From DATFMH01 sp035267045 (GTDB lineage Bacteria; Bacteroidota; Rhodothermia; Balneolales; DATFMH01), in contig DATFMH010000095.1 of assembly GCA_035267045.1 (NCBI GenBank), positions 1 through 32,554 of the forward strand: a stretch of 32,554 nt of DNA, in the 5' to 3' direction. Below the pieces are notes generated by a model, which was not told the origin of the DNA, ran no database searches, and saw nothing but the letters and a program-made list of their open reading frames with translations. Below, piece after piece: positions 23,947-32,554 of the stretch; position 1 is the first letter of the stretch; the number at the start of each line of letters is the position of its first letter. Both the position numbers and the translations under genes were made by a program.

Positions 23947-25224
23947 ATGACTAAAAAAAAGAAAAATCCATTCGATATCACATTGGATCTCAATGAAAAG
24001 GATCTGGAGGAACTATTTGAGCCATTTGATCCCCTGAGGAAATATGAAAAATTCAATTTTCCTGAACTGGAAGCTATTGATGAACCTTTTGATCCGTTAG
24101 ATTTTGATTACCTGTTCAGTTTTAAAGATGAAATTGTTGTTCCTATCCTTGAGAACTACTTCAGGGCCGAATTGATTGGCGCTGATAAAGTGCCTGATAA
24201 AGGTCCGCTGATAATGGCCTCCAACCACAGTGGAAACGCCTTCCCTCATGATGCCATTGTTTTGGATGGATTACTGTGGCGGGAACACGGCATGGATAAA
24301 AAAGCCAAATTCAGATCCGTTTTTTCTCCGTCGCTTACGGCTGTTTGGTGGATGAGACCTTATGGACTGGATGACTGGTGGCGGCATTGTGGCGGTGTGG
24401 ATATGACTTTCAGTAATTTTGATTATCTGCTCAGAAAAAACTACAAGGTCATTTATTACCCGGAGGGTATACCCGGTATTGGGAAAGGTTTTACGCGCAG
24501 GTATCAGTTACAGCATTTCTATTCAAGTTTTGTCGTGTTGGCATCCCGTTATAATGTTCCCATTTATCCGGTGTTTACAGTCAATGCGGAATGGGTAAAC
24601 CCGGTTAGCATTACATTTAAATGGCTGGATCGATTTTCTAATAGGTTATTAAGGATCCCCTTTTTCCCTGTTCCCATTGTTTTCCTGGCTCTGCTATTCC
24701 CGTTTATGTTTTATCTGGCATTCCCAGCCAATATGAAATTCGTGATCGGTAATCCTATTGATGTGAGAGGCATAATGAAAGAAATGGGCATTGATCATCA
24801 GAATCCAACCAAAGAACAACTTCAGGATACGGCGACCCGTATTCATGATATCATGCAGGAAGGGTTGAACAAAGCGGTTGAAGAGTATGGCCAGGTGCCC
24901 TATGATATCAAAAACTGGTATCGACAGATGAAGAGCCTGGGATGGAAGGCTTTTAAATATCTACCGACCGGATGGCCTTATACCTTTATCAGACATTACA
25001 GGAATTTAAATCGGAAACCTGCCCGTAACCGATTTATTAAATGGTTGAGGGATGCCGATATACTGTCGTATTATATCCCATTCGGCTGGTTTCTGTTAGC
25101 TTTATTCAGAAAGGTCAGAAAACCACCTTACGGATACCGGGGGCTGAGCAAAAAAGAGCGAAGAGAACGTGAAGGACGTTACCTATGGCTCCTCGATAAA
25201 CGTCCTCTCCCGACCAAACATTAG
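23947..25224 (+). CDS. PlsC-like lysophospholipid acyltransferase family protein
   Basis: The 425-residue protein has a glycerolipid acyltransferase domain at about 75-290. The acyl-transfer block is MASNHSGNAFPHDAIVL (about 90-106), and the acceptor-binding block is YYPEGIPGIGKGF (about 178-190). Hydrophobic segments lie near 235-262. The block has more residues between the first His and Asp than the canonical NHxxxxD; the second His next to Asp (PHDA) may serve instead. It therefore resembles the MGAT/DGAT-like bacterial branch more than true PlsC. The first 75 residues are acidic and repeat FDPL (FEPFDPLR, DEPFDPLD). The C-terminal 120 residues are basic. The substrate is probably an acyl-CoA or acyl carrier protein plus a lipid alcohol. 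It follows the UbiB-like gene by 26 bp. Confidence 0.85.
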   Translation: MTKKKKNPFDITLDLNEKDLEELFEPFDPLRKYEKFNFPELEAIDEPFDPLDFDYLFSFKDEIVVPILENYFRAELIGADKVPDKGPLIMASNHSGNAFPHDAIVLDGLLWREHGMDKKAKFRSVFSPSLTAVWWMRPYGLDDWWRHCGGVDMTFSNFDYLLRKNYKVIYYPEGIPGIGKGFTRRYQLQHFYSSFVVLASRYNVPIYPVFTVNAEWVNPVSITFKWLDRFSNRLLRIPFFPVPIVFLALLFPFMFYLAFPANMKFVIGNPIDVRGIMKEMGIDHQNPTKEQLQDTATRIHDIMQEGLNKAVEEYGQVPYDIKNWYRQMKSLGWKAFKYLPTGWPYTFIRHYRNLNRKPARNRFIKWLRDADILSYYIPFGWFLLALFRKVRKPPYGYRGLSKKERREREGRYLWLLDKRPLPTKH

Positions 25225-25319
25225 GTATTAGTATTAGAGTGTAAAAGAGTCAATTGATTTTCAGAATTTAATTCTCAACCCTGACACGTGACGACTGATT
25301 AATAATAGATTTTATATTA

Positions 25320-26540
25320 TCAGGCAGCCGTTTCAATTTTCTCCAATATCCTATCCAGTTTTTCCAGGACATTATCCACTTTATTAATGGCATCACTTCC
25401 GGATGTTGGTATGTCTTTTTCATCTTCAGCCTGATAGAGTGTACGTGTTTTATCTTCCAGGATATCAATCCGTAGTTTAATACCGTATTTTTTCAATTTT
25501 AGCTGGATTTCATTGGCTCGTTCAAGCAGGTTCTTCCGTGTGGTTTGATAGGCGTATTCACAGACTTTTCTACGGTTGGTGAAACTAAAAATATTCGTAT
25601 AGAACATTTCGTAATCACTGGGCTTGGGCTCAATGACAATAAAATCAGAGTCGGGATAAGCGTATTCATAATTTTTGAATCCCGCCTTCATTCTCGAATG
25701 TATCATCATTCGAAATGTCTGAGACAATACGGAAGGAAGTCCTTGTTCGATCAATCCGTCCTTGATTTGATGTTCCACTTTATCGAGTTGTTTGGCGTCG
25801 ATGGGAACAATAGGATTAATGCAGAACACCAGATCCGCCCCTTCTTCGAGTGCTACACTGGCATGAACTGTCTTCCGGGCCACTCCGTCGATATAATAAT
25901 CCCCGTTAATCTTTACCGGCATGTAAAGAACAGGTAATGCCGTACTTGCCTGTACTGCTTTTGATATGGGGATTTTATCATTTGGCGGCTCACCGAAACG
26001 AACAATCTTACTATTCTCAACATTGGTAGCGATGACTCTGAGTGTTGGTTCTAATTTCTTAAAATCATCAGTTCTTCCCTCTATGGCAAAATTCTTTTCC
26101 AAAAACTCCCGAAGTTTCTCATTATTAAATAAACCAACCGGGATTGCTGAAGTCAGTTTAAAAAAGGCTCCACCCAAACTGATATCAAAAGGATGTAACA
26201 GATATTCCATGAATGATTCCGTAATGAGACCCGGTATTTTGAAAAGGCGTTTTTGGTATTCATCGAATGCAGGTGTAAAAAATGTGGTGGGAGTAATGGG
26301 AAGGACATTTTCAACTTTGGAAATAAATGCTTTTGCCAGGGTTTTTGTAGATATTTTATTAGCCAGACAGGACGTTATAAAGGCACCTGAACTTACACCT
26401 ACATAAACATCCAGGTCATCGAATGATATACCTTCCAATGCCTCATCCAATGCCCTAAGTGCACCTATCTCATATGCTGCCCCTTCAATAGCACCACCTG
26501 CACACGCCAGACCAATTTTATGCTTTCGTTTATTTGCCAT
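25320..26540 (-). CDS. Patatin-like phospholipase
   Basis: The 406-residue patatin-domain protein is a serine lipid acyl hydrolase with a Ser-Asp dyad. GLACAGGAIEGAAYEIGAL (10-28) takes the place of the Gly-rich oxyanion loop. The nucleophile elbow is GVSSG (48-52, S50), and the Asp is D218 in YYIDGVARK; the usual DGA/G is DGV here. No signal peptide is present. The last 70 residues are charged and helical, perhaps a coiled coil. The oxyanion loop differs from the canonical GGGxRG form (AGGAIEG), but this type is common in larger bacterial patatins. It is convergent with the acyltransferase gene (95 bp apart), so the two may act on related lipids. No terminator with a T-run lies between them. 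Confidence 0.9.
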   Translation of the reverse strand: MANKRKHKIGLACAGGAIEGAAYEIGALRALDEALEGISFDDLDVYVGVSSGAFITSCLANKISTKTLAKAFISKVENVLPITPTTFFTPAFDEYQKRLFKIPGLITESFMEYLLHPFDISLGGAFFKLTSAIPVGLFNNEKLREFLEKNFAIEGRTDDFKKLEPTLRVIATNVENSKIVRFGEPPNDKIPISKAVQASTALPVLYMPVKINGDYYIDGVARKTVHASVALEEGADLVFCINPIVPIDAKQLDKVEHQIKDGLIEQGLPSVLSQTFRMMIHSRMKAGFKNYEYAYPDSDFIVIEPKPSDYEMFYTNIFSFTNRRKVCEYAYQTTRKNLLERANEIQLKLKKYGIKLRIDILEDKTRTLYQAEDEKDIPTSGSDAINKVDNVLEKLDRILEKIETAA

Positions 26541-26737
26541 AACCAGAATAATATTAACATGTGATTTGTGATATCAATAATACACCGTATCACCATGTAG
26601 CAATATAACGCTGTTATTAAGCCCTATATTTTAATTTATACAAATAAACAATAAGTTATATAGCCGGATAGCGATAATTTATTATATATAAGTAAATTAA
26701 CGGTTGTAGTGATTGCAAATAACCGTTTGTAGTATAA

Positions 26738-27793
26738 TCACGAAACCGACACTACTGGTGTATTATTGCCGTTTTTATTGTATAAGGTACCAATGGGATT
26801 GATCAGATTACCGGCCAAATGATGATTTTGCATGATCTCAATTACCTGATCGGTACTATCATCTTCCACGGCAATCAGTAAACCGCCGCTGGTTTGAGGG
26901 TCACACAATATTTTTCTTTGATAATCACTTATTCCACCGATTTTATGTCCATAGCTTTCCCAGTTTCTATTGGTTCCACCTGGTATACAATCATGCTTAA
27001 TATAATAATCTATATGAGGTAGTAAAGGGATATTATTGAAATTAATTTCGGCCTTTAAACCGCTGCCGTCGCACATTTCACTGAGATGGCCTAACAAACC
27101 GAAACCTGTAACATCGGTAATCGCTTTGACACCCGGAAGTTGCGAAAGTTCCTTGCCAATACTGTTAAGAGTAACCATCGTATCACGAGCGATATTTTTA
27201 TGCTCATTTTTTAATTTATTTTTTTTCTGAGCTGTACTAAGGATACCTACACCGAGTGGTTTTGTCAGAAATAACTGACATCCCGGGGTGGCATTATCGT
27301 TACGTTTGAGCTGTTCATGAGTAACAATACCGGTCACAGCCAATCCAAAGATTGGTTCCGGGCTGTCGATGCTGTGTCCGCCCCCGAGAGATATGCCTGC
27401 TTCGGAACAAATAGACCGGCCGCCTTCGAGTACGCGGCGTGCTGTTTCCGCAGGAAGTTTACTTATCGGCCAACCGAGTATGGCTATGGCCATTAAAGGC
27501 TTTCCACCCATAGCAAAAATATCGCTGATAGCATTAGCAGCGGCAATTCGTCCGAAATCGAAAGGATCGTCAACTATGGGCATGAAAAAGTCCGTTGTAC
27601 TTATGATTGCTTTACCGTCCCCTATATCATACACTGCCGCGTCATCCCGGCTGTTGTTTCCCACGAGTAGTTTCTGGTCTTCGGGGATCATCATTTCAGT
27701 GTAGAGTATATTGTCTAATACTTTGGGGGATATTTTACAACCGCAACCTGCGCCGTGGCTGTACTGTGTGAGTTTAATATCTTTAATTTCCAT
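26738..27793 (-). CDS. selD: Selenide, water dikinase (selenophosphate synthetase)
   Basis: SelD makes selenophosphate from selenide and ATP, the selenium donor for selenouridine and selenocysteine. The 351-residue protein starts MEIKDIKLTQYSHGAGCGCK. The catalytic C17 and K20 align with the E. coli enzyme by number, and the catalytic position is Cys, not selenocysteine. Other family blocks are AISDIFAMGGKPLMA, GGHSIDSPEPIFGLAVTG and ITDVTGFGLLGHL. The ATG lies inside the 3' end of mnmH, overlapping it by 11 bp, so translation is probably coupled. No selA, selB or selC was seen here, so selenocysteine use is not shown by this window. Confidence 0.97.
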   Translation of the reverse strand: MEIKDIKLTQYSHGAGCGCKISPKVLDNILYTEMMIPEDQKLLVGNNSRDDAAVYDIGDGKAIISTTDFFMPIVDDPFDFGRIAAANAISDIFAMGGKPLMAIAILGWPISKLPAETARRVLEGGRSICSEAGISLGGGHSIDSPEPIFGLAVTGIVTHEQLKRNDNATPGCQLFLTKPLGVGILSTAQKKNKLKNEHKNIARDTMVTLNSIGKELSQLPGVKAITDVTGFGLLGHLSEMCDGSGLKAEINFNNIPLLPHIDYYIKHDCIPGGTNRNWESYGHKIGGISDYQRKILCDPQTSGGLLIAVEDDSTDQVIEIMQNHHLAGNLINPIGTLYNKNGNNTPVVSVS

Positions 27794-28844
27794 ATATCTT
27801 TAAAACCTTCTGGGCCACTTCTTTTTTATAAAAAGTCAGAATTTTTTTTGCATTTGCTTTATGATCAATCGATTCCAGATGTACCGGACAAATCGTCGAT
27901 TCATCTCTCTTATTCAGTCCATATGTATACGTCTTGTCATAGTAATCAAGAGCGGATTTTGCTACAAAGCCATAATCATCATCATCTAATGCATCCATGG
28001 CTTGTTTCGTTCGCAATCCACCCAGTCTTCTTTCAATTTTTTGTATGGACTCCCTCAGCTGATCATTCGGATAATCGCTATAAACATTTATGAGATGTTT
28101 AATACGTTCCGGGGTGGGAACCTCCATTTTAATTACAGGTGCATAACGCATTTGTTCAAATAATGCATTGGGTATCAGGTTCCTGCCGATATGATGGCTT
28201 TCATCTTCCAGCCATATTGGGCGGTTTTTATCCATTTGTATCAACCTGACAGCTAATTCATTCTCAAAATGTTCATTGGTGGGCTGGGGATCTTCCCCAA
28301 TAGCTCCAAATGCTGATCCTTTATGATTAGCCAATCCTTCGAGATCGATGACTTGCTCGCCCATCTCCCTGAGATGATGAAGCACTTCCGTTTTTCCGCT
28401 TCCGGTCATGCCACCTAATATGATTATTGGCCGAAATTCATTAAATGTATCGAGTACATAATTACGGAAAACCTTATAACCACCCGACAATGTTTGTGCT
28501 TTAATACCGGAAAAATTGAGCAACCATGCCATGCTTTCACTTCGCATGCCGCCCCGCCAGCAATGCACAAGAACTTCGCCGTCTGGTATGATTTTATCAG
28601 CCTCATCAACAAATGACCGCATTTTGGGTCCTACGATATCAAGTCCGCGTCTGATAGATGCGTCACGACTATCCTGTTTGTAAATCGTACCTATTTCAGC
28701 TCGTTCCTCATCCGTAAAGAGTGGGATATTAAAAGCACCCGGGATGTGTCCCTGTTCAAACTCAGAGGGAGTACGAACATCAATGACAGGCAGATCCTGG
28801 CTTGCCTTTAGAAATTCTGATATGTCCAGTTTTTTGGTAATCAT
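27783..28844 (-). CDS. mnmH: tRNA 2-selenouridine synthase
   Basis: MnmH (SelU, YbbB) replaces sulfur with selenium at the wobble 2-thiouridine of certain tRNAs via geranylated intermediates. The rhodanese domain (about 5-130) starts with PVIDVRTPSEFEQGHIPGA and holds the catalytic C95 in VHCWRGGMRSESMAWLL. A P-loop domain follows, with GGMTGSGKT at 144-152. The length of 353 residues is near that of the E. coli protein. It is the first gene of the pair with selD and their ends overlap. MnmH together with a Cys-type SelD marks the selenouridine trait. About 380 bp of non-coding DNA lie upstream. Confidence 0.95.
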   Translation of the reverse strand: MITKKLDISEFLKASQDLPVIDVRTPSEFEQGHIPGAFNIPLFTDEERAEIGTIYKQDSRDASIRRGLDIVGPKMRSFVDEADKIIPDGEVLVHCWRGGMRSESMAWLLNFSGIKAQTLSGGYKVFRNYVLDTFNEFRPIIILGGMTGSGKTEVLHHLREMGEQVIDLEGLANHKGSAFGAIGEDPQPTNEHFENELAVRLIQMDKNRPIWLEDESHHIGRNLIPNALFEQMRYAPVIKMEVPTPERIKHLINVYSDYPNDQLRESIQKIERRLGGLRTKQAMDALDDDDYGFVAKSALDYYDKTYTYGLNKRDESTICPVHLESIDHKANAKKILTFYKKEVAQKVLKIYGN

Positions 28845-29223
28845 TCCATAAATTCTATAGCTAAATATTATATATGTACAAACAGCAAATCAAAATAGGG
28901 GTTTGTCTGATATTTTACACATTACCATAAGGCTTTGCAAAACTGTTCTTTTTCCCAATATCTGCATTATCATGATTTCAAAATCTTCACATATGGCAGT
29001 AATATACTGGGGTTTCAAAGTCGCTCAAGCTTTGATATTGAACAAAAATTCCGGGTTTTGCATAGCCTTCTACCCTATAAAAGGAAGTTAAAATGGATAC
29101 AAATGCGTGAGAGCAAAGCGCATGGTGTTTTTATGCTATAACCCTGTTAAATATTGTCAGATTCAGGATTTATTAATAGGCACGGGCTGATTGTTGATGT
29201 TTTTGATCAGTCGTTAGACATCT
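28845..29223. other. Intergenic stretch without a recognisable gene
   Basis: This 379-bp gap lies between mnmH and the aldehyde dehydrogenase gene, both on the minus strand. I see only short open frames without ribosome binding sites or family resemblance. There is a weak 6-bp inverted repeat (TCAAAG/CTTTGA around 29018-29038) and no T-run terminator. It must hold the mnmH-selD promoter. Confidence 0.6.
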
Positions 29224-30678
29224 CTAAAAATATTTCATGACCAGGTTGATAAGAGTTCTGACTCTCTTTGTATAAGGGGGATATAGGAGTTTAAAAGGAC
29301 TAAAACGGGACTGACGTAATATAGCCCTCTGATGGGAAAATTCCTTAAACCCAAAAAAACCGTGAGATTTACCGAAGCCGCTGTAATTGGATCCGCCAAA
29401 AGGCAGGTTTTGATGCATGAATTGTACGAGTACATCATTAATACATGAACCGCCGGCCGAGGTTTGAGATATTATTTTCCTGATATGCTTTTTATTTTTA
29501 CTGAAGATATATAAAGCCAGCGGTTTCGGCCGGCTGTTTATAATCGATATAACATCATCAAGCGTACGGTATGGTAAAACCGGTAAAATCGGACCAAATA
29601 TTTCTTCCTTCATCAGAGGAGTATTAAGAGAGACATTCGATATCACTGTTGGTGCTATGTAATGTTCAGCTTTATCAAATTCACCACCGGCAATTATCCT
29701 GGCTCCTTCCTTTAGAGACTGTTCCAGAATGTCTGTCAAACGGTCGAAATGACGTTCATTGATAACCCTGGCAAAATCTTTGTTTTCTCTTTTACTTTCG
29801 GCTGTTTCCCCATAATAGTTGTTAAGCTTTTTATTGATGAGCCGTGTGAATTTATCATATCTGCTATGATGAATAAACAGGTAATCGGGGGCGATACATG
29901 TCTGACCGGCATTAATAAATTTACCCCACGTTATTTTTTCAACAGCATCTTTGAGATTAGCCGTTTCATCGATTATAACGGGTGATTTTCCTCCGAGCTC
30001 AAGTGTTATAGTGGATAAATTATTTGAGGCCTCCTGCATGATAATTTTACCGATAGCCGAACTTCCGGTAAAAAATATATGATCAAATGGTTTCTTTAAT
30101 AACTGATGAGCTACGCCCTTTCCCCCTTCAAAAACAGTGATCTCATCCTCATGAAATAGTTCATCAATCATTTTGGCTATAAACCGTGATGTGTTCGGTG
30201 ATATTTCGGACGGTTTCAGGATGACGCAATTACCAGCTGCAATGGCAGACACGAGTGGTCCAACTGACAGGTTAAAAGGGAAGTTCCATGGTGAAATGAT
30301 CAAACTTATCCCTTTGGGTTCATATATAATATATGATTTGGTGGTCAGCATCGGCATAGTTGGCTCAACCTTTTGTGGTTTCATCCAACTTTTAAGATGG
30401 CGAATGGCATGCTTTATTTCGGCGGTTACAACGAAAATTTCGGATAAATCTACTTCCTCAGCAGGTTTCCTGAAATCGTCGTATACAGCTTTTCGAATGT
30501 CTTTTTTGTGACTTATGATATATTTCTGAAGCTTCCGAAGTTTGGCAATGCGTTCTTTAGCTTTTGTTTGATTGACTTTAAAACTGTTTACTCGTTGCAA
30601 GTCAAACACTCTTGAAATTTCCTCAGAAATTATCTGCTTGTCGGATATGGACGTATTTCTAAATGTATCTTCAGGCAT
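29224..30678 (-). CDS. Class 3-type aldehyde dehydrogenase (fatty aldehyde / coniferyl aldehyde type)
   Basis: This NAD(P)-dependent aldehyde dehydrogenase of 484 residues belongs to the ALDH3 branch. PWNFPF (130-135), FTGSSAIGK (203-211), the general base E227 in LELGGKSP and the nucleophile C261 in NAGQTCIAPDY all match; QTCIAPDY is characteristic of ALDH3 and fatty aldehyde dehydrogenases. The C-terminal tail (FSPFKLLYPPYTKRVRTLIN and more) is basic and hydrophobic, as in membrane-attached fatty aldehyde enzymes. It probably oxidises medium or long-chain aldehydes to fatty acids. It stands alone; no alkane or alcohol oxidation gene is adjacent. The start has no strong ribosome binding site, but the protein start is consistent with the family. 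Confidence 0.9.
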   Translation of the reverse strand: MPEDTFRNTSISDKQIISEEISRVFDLQRVNSFKVNQTKAKERIAKLRKLQKYIISHKKDIRKAVYDDFRKPAEEVDLSEIFVVTAEIKHAIRHLKSWMKPQKVEPTMPMLTTKSYIIYEPKGISLIISPWNFPFNLSVGPLVSAIAAGNCVILKPSEISPNTSRFIAKMIDELFHEDEITVFEGGKGVAHQLLKKPFDHIFFTGSSAIGKIIMQEASNNLSTITLELGGKSPVIIDETANLKDAVEKITWGKFINAGQTCIAPDYLFIHHSRYDKFTRLINKKLNNYYGETAESKRENKDFARVINERHFDRLTDILEQSLKEGARIIAGGEFDKAEHYIAPTVISNVSLNTPLMKEEIFGPILPVLPYRTLDDVISIINSRPKPLALYIFSKNKKHIRKIISQTSAGGSCINDVLVQFMHQNLPFGGSNYSGFGKSHGFFGFKEFSHQRAILRQSRFSPFKLLYPPYTKRVRTLINLVMKYF

Positions 30679-30908
30679 GGGCAGGGAAGTTATTCATTTA
30701 CAATCGTGTAACATTATAATATTGTTCTATAGTAATTTAAGGAAGTGATTCGTAAATCATATAACTCAATTTTTATAATTACTATTTTGACCATTTGATT
30801 CTTATAATAAATTAGATCGACGATTACTTGGGAATAATATTCATAATTGAATGTTGCCGTTTAACTTAATTAATTTATAAAGACAATTTATAATGATGAG
30901 ACGCCACT

Positions 30909-32282
30909 ATGAAAAAAATGCCGAACCTGTTTTTTGCTGCCTTGATTATTTTGGAATGTTCATCATTTGCAGCTGCTCAAAATAACGCTTCACAAGACAT
31001 TAATTTAACTGTTTACAATCAAAATTTCGGATTAGTACGGGAAACAAGGCTTTTTACGTTACCTAAAGGTGTATCCCATATAAAATTTGGTAATATCCCG
31101 CGAGAAATTGTTCCGGGATCTATAATGCTTCAAACGAAAGTGGAAGTAAAAGAGCAATCCTATCATAGAATGAATATGAATACCCATGAGCTGCTCAAAG
31201 AATACTACATGAATAAATCCGTACAATTGATCGGTGATTCCGGTGAGATGATAAGTGGGATATTAAAAGATATCAATGGCGGTGAGGCTATAATACAGCG
31301 TTCGGATGGATCATACCTGATGATTCCCAACATTCGTGATTACAAGCTGAATCTCGATAAATTGCCGGATGGGCTATCACTGAGACCTTACCTGGATTGT
31401 GTCGTAAATAGTTCAAAAAGTCAGCATGAAGATATAGATTTGTTATACCAGACGAGGGGGATTCGTTGGCATGCTGTCTATTCAGCTATCGTGGACACTG
31501 GTTATGATCACATGAATCTTACTGCAAATGCTGATTTGGAGAATAACTCCGGTGCTGATTTCCGTAATGCACAGGTCAAACTTGTGGCGGGTGATGTGCA
31601 TTTATCCGGAATACAACCGCAGCCACGTTATGAAGCCATGGGCCAGGAAATGAAATCGGCGCAAACGGTAACTCAAAAACCATTTGCTGATTACCATGTA
31701 TATGATATACCGGGCAATATAAATCTGGATCAAAATGAGTCGAAACAAATAGAACTATTCAGGGCAAATGGTGTCGGTATCAATAAAAAATATATGTATA
31801 GTGATGGCGGACATTATAGTGTCGGACATGAAGTAACAGGAAAAGTTAGTGTGCAGATCAGTTTTAAAAATACCGGTAATAACGAACTTGGTAAACCAAT
31901 GCCGTCGGGTACCGTCAATATTTATAAAAAAGATGGTAATAGTCTCGTTTTAATAGGCCGGGATCACATTAATCATACACCGGTCGAAAATGAGGTAACG
32001 TGGGATATCGGTAAAGCATTTGATCTTGAAGTTCAAGAGTTATTAAAAGAAATGAATCGGATTTCGAATCGTGTTTCCGATCGTACGTATGAGATAACGT
32101 TCCGTAATCAAAAAAAAGATGCGGTTAACATAGAAGTGAACAGGAATATCGGCACAAACGGAGAAATACGCCACGCTTCTCAGAAATATGAAAAGGTGGA
32201 TGCATCAACCGTTCGTGTTAATGTATCTGTACCTCAGAAGGGTTCGACCAAACTGACGTTTACCGTTCGGAATACCTATTAA
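30909..32282 (+). CDS. Secreted DUF4139 domain protein
   Basis: The 457-residue protein has a signal peptide: MKKMPNLFFAALIILE, hydrophobic to about 18, with predicted cleavage after FAAA near residue 23. The cysteine at 17 is not in a good lipobox. The mature part begins with an N-terminal beta domain (INLTVYNQNFGLVRETRLF, then LPKGVSHIKFGNIPREIVPG). The DUF4139 core follows, with DLLYQTRGIRWHAVYSAIV (about 177-195), LTANADLENNSG and a C-terminal beta region ending in SVPQKGSTKLTFTVRNTY. DUF4139 proteins are exported, mostly beta, and of unknown function. It is the last gene of the window and reads toward its edge. The ribosome binding site is weak and no terminator is visible after it. Confidence 0.85.
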   Translation: MKKMPNLFFAALIILECSSFAAAQNNASQDINLTVYNQNFGLVRETRLFTLPKGVSHIKFGNIPREIVPGSIMLQTKVEVKEQSYHRMNMNTHELLKEYYMNKSVQLIGDSGEMISGILKDINGGEAIIQRSDGSYLMIPNIRDYKLNLDKLPDGLSLRPYLDCVVNSSKSQHEDIDLLYQTRGIRWHAVYSAIVDTGYDHMNLTANADLENNSGADFRNAQVKLVAGDVHLSGIQPQPRYEAMGQEMKSAQTVTQKPFADYHVYDIPGNINLDQNESKQIELFRANGVGINKKYMYSDGGHYSVGHEVTGKVSVQISFKNTGNNELGKPMPSGTVNIYKKDGNSLVLIGRDHINHTPVENEVTWDIGKAFDLEVQELLKEMNRISNRVSDRTYEITFRNQKKDAVNIEVNRNIGTNGEIRHASQKYEKVDASTVRVNVSVPQKGSTKLTFTVRNTY

Positions 32283-32334
32283 TTGGTTTTGAAACCATAC
32301 CTGACCACAACTCTGTAATTTCTCTTCCAAGCAT

Positions 32335-32446
32335 TGTTATTCCGACGAACCGGAGGAATCTATCATAGCGTTTAGCATTCAATTGTTTAAAAATGTCATA
32401 AGGTATCCATCCCCTGATAGAGTTATCAGCAAGCTTTGGAATGACA
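32335..32446. repeat. Solo copy of the palindromic element found in the 160-bp array
   Basis: The left arm TGTTATTCCGACGAACC with GGAGGAATCTATCA (32335-32365) and the right arm TGATAGAGTT with GGAATGACA (32415-32446) parallel the arms inside the 160-bp repeats. Here the element is single, 112 bp, with a diverged centre. After it, AGCTGA-type words (32464-32490) form a short degenerate repeat. The remainder of the stretch from 32283 to the window end holds no gene that I can see. Confidence 0.6.
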
Positions 32447-32554
32447 AAATGGGGGTAATTATAAGCTGAGTGCTGGTCGCTGAAAGCTGATAGCTCTCAA
32501 TCATCCATGATATGATTTCATTATATCAAGACTCAAGTGTCCCTCATAATAAGC

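Noticed and set aside
26738..27793. Selenocysteine-containing SelD
   Set aside because: The catalytic position is a normal Cys codon; there is no in-frame TGA.
28903..29141. Two overlapping open frames of 62 and 68 residues upstream of mnmH
   Set aside because: No ribosome binding site, no recognisable domain and unusual composition; treated as chance frames in a non-coding gap.

Overview
The window is bacterial chromosome with moderately low GC, dense in genes and without phage or plasmid modules. Most genes are housekeeping or central metabolism and look vertically inherited. The phylum cannot be fixed from sequence alone. The Bacteroidota-style GH3 beta-glucosidase remnant, the DUF4139 protein, the intergenic repeat words and the tRNA-linked GIY-YIG gene suggest the FCB group (Bacteroidota, Ignavibacteriota, Calditrichota, Marinimicrobia and relatives). 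A polyhydroxyalkanoate (PHA) regulator with a phasin and a class I-like HMG-CoA reductase argue against an ordinary Bacteroidota genome. This placement is inference.

Layout. 1-1100: the 5' end of an exported protein (minus), a decayed 3' end of a GH3 glycosidase, small hairpin repeats and tRNA-Leu(UAA). 1300-7000: an outer-membrane beta-barrel protein, a bifunctional (p)ppGpp synthetase/hydrolase, an HU-family protein, then ruvX, def and fmt in one direction. 7180-11030: an ankyrin protein, pruA (minus) and gap, with a palindrome-rich divergent region between the last two. 11040-12070: about 1 kb of repeats and mobile-looking DNA. It holds three exact-period 160-bp tandem repeats and a GIY-YIG nuclease gene lodged between an intact tRNA-Pro(CGG) and a truncated, anticodon-altered copy of the same tRNA. 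12300-17140: an aldo/keto reductase, an OPT-family transporter, and hisF-hisIE (minus). 17426-26540: a lipid and storage block with HMG-CoA reductase, an acyl-CoA ligase with a degenerate nucleotide-binding loop, a PhaR-type regulator and phasin behind a perfect palindromic operator, a UbiB/AarF kinase-like protein, an acyltransferase and a patatin phospholipase. 26738-32282: the selenouridine pair mnmH-selD with overlapping genes, a class 3 aldehyde dehydrogenase, and a secreted DUF4139 protein. The window ends in a solo copy of the element that forms the 160-bp repeats.

How the parts relate. ruvX, def and fmt are packed closely enough to be co-transcribed in part. mnmH and selD overlap by 11 bp and together would make selenophosphate and 2-selenouridine in tRNA. 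phaR and the phasin gene form a two-gene unit that PhaR probably controls itself. The strongest candidate for something not formally described is the nuclease/tRNA-Pro arrangement at 11601-12071. The other items most worth a second look are the N-terminal domain of the HMG-CoA reductase, the altered A3 loop of the acyl-CoA ligase, the phaR operator pair, and the covarying mini-hairpins beside tRNA-Leu.
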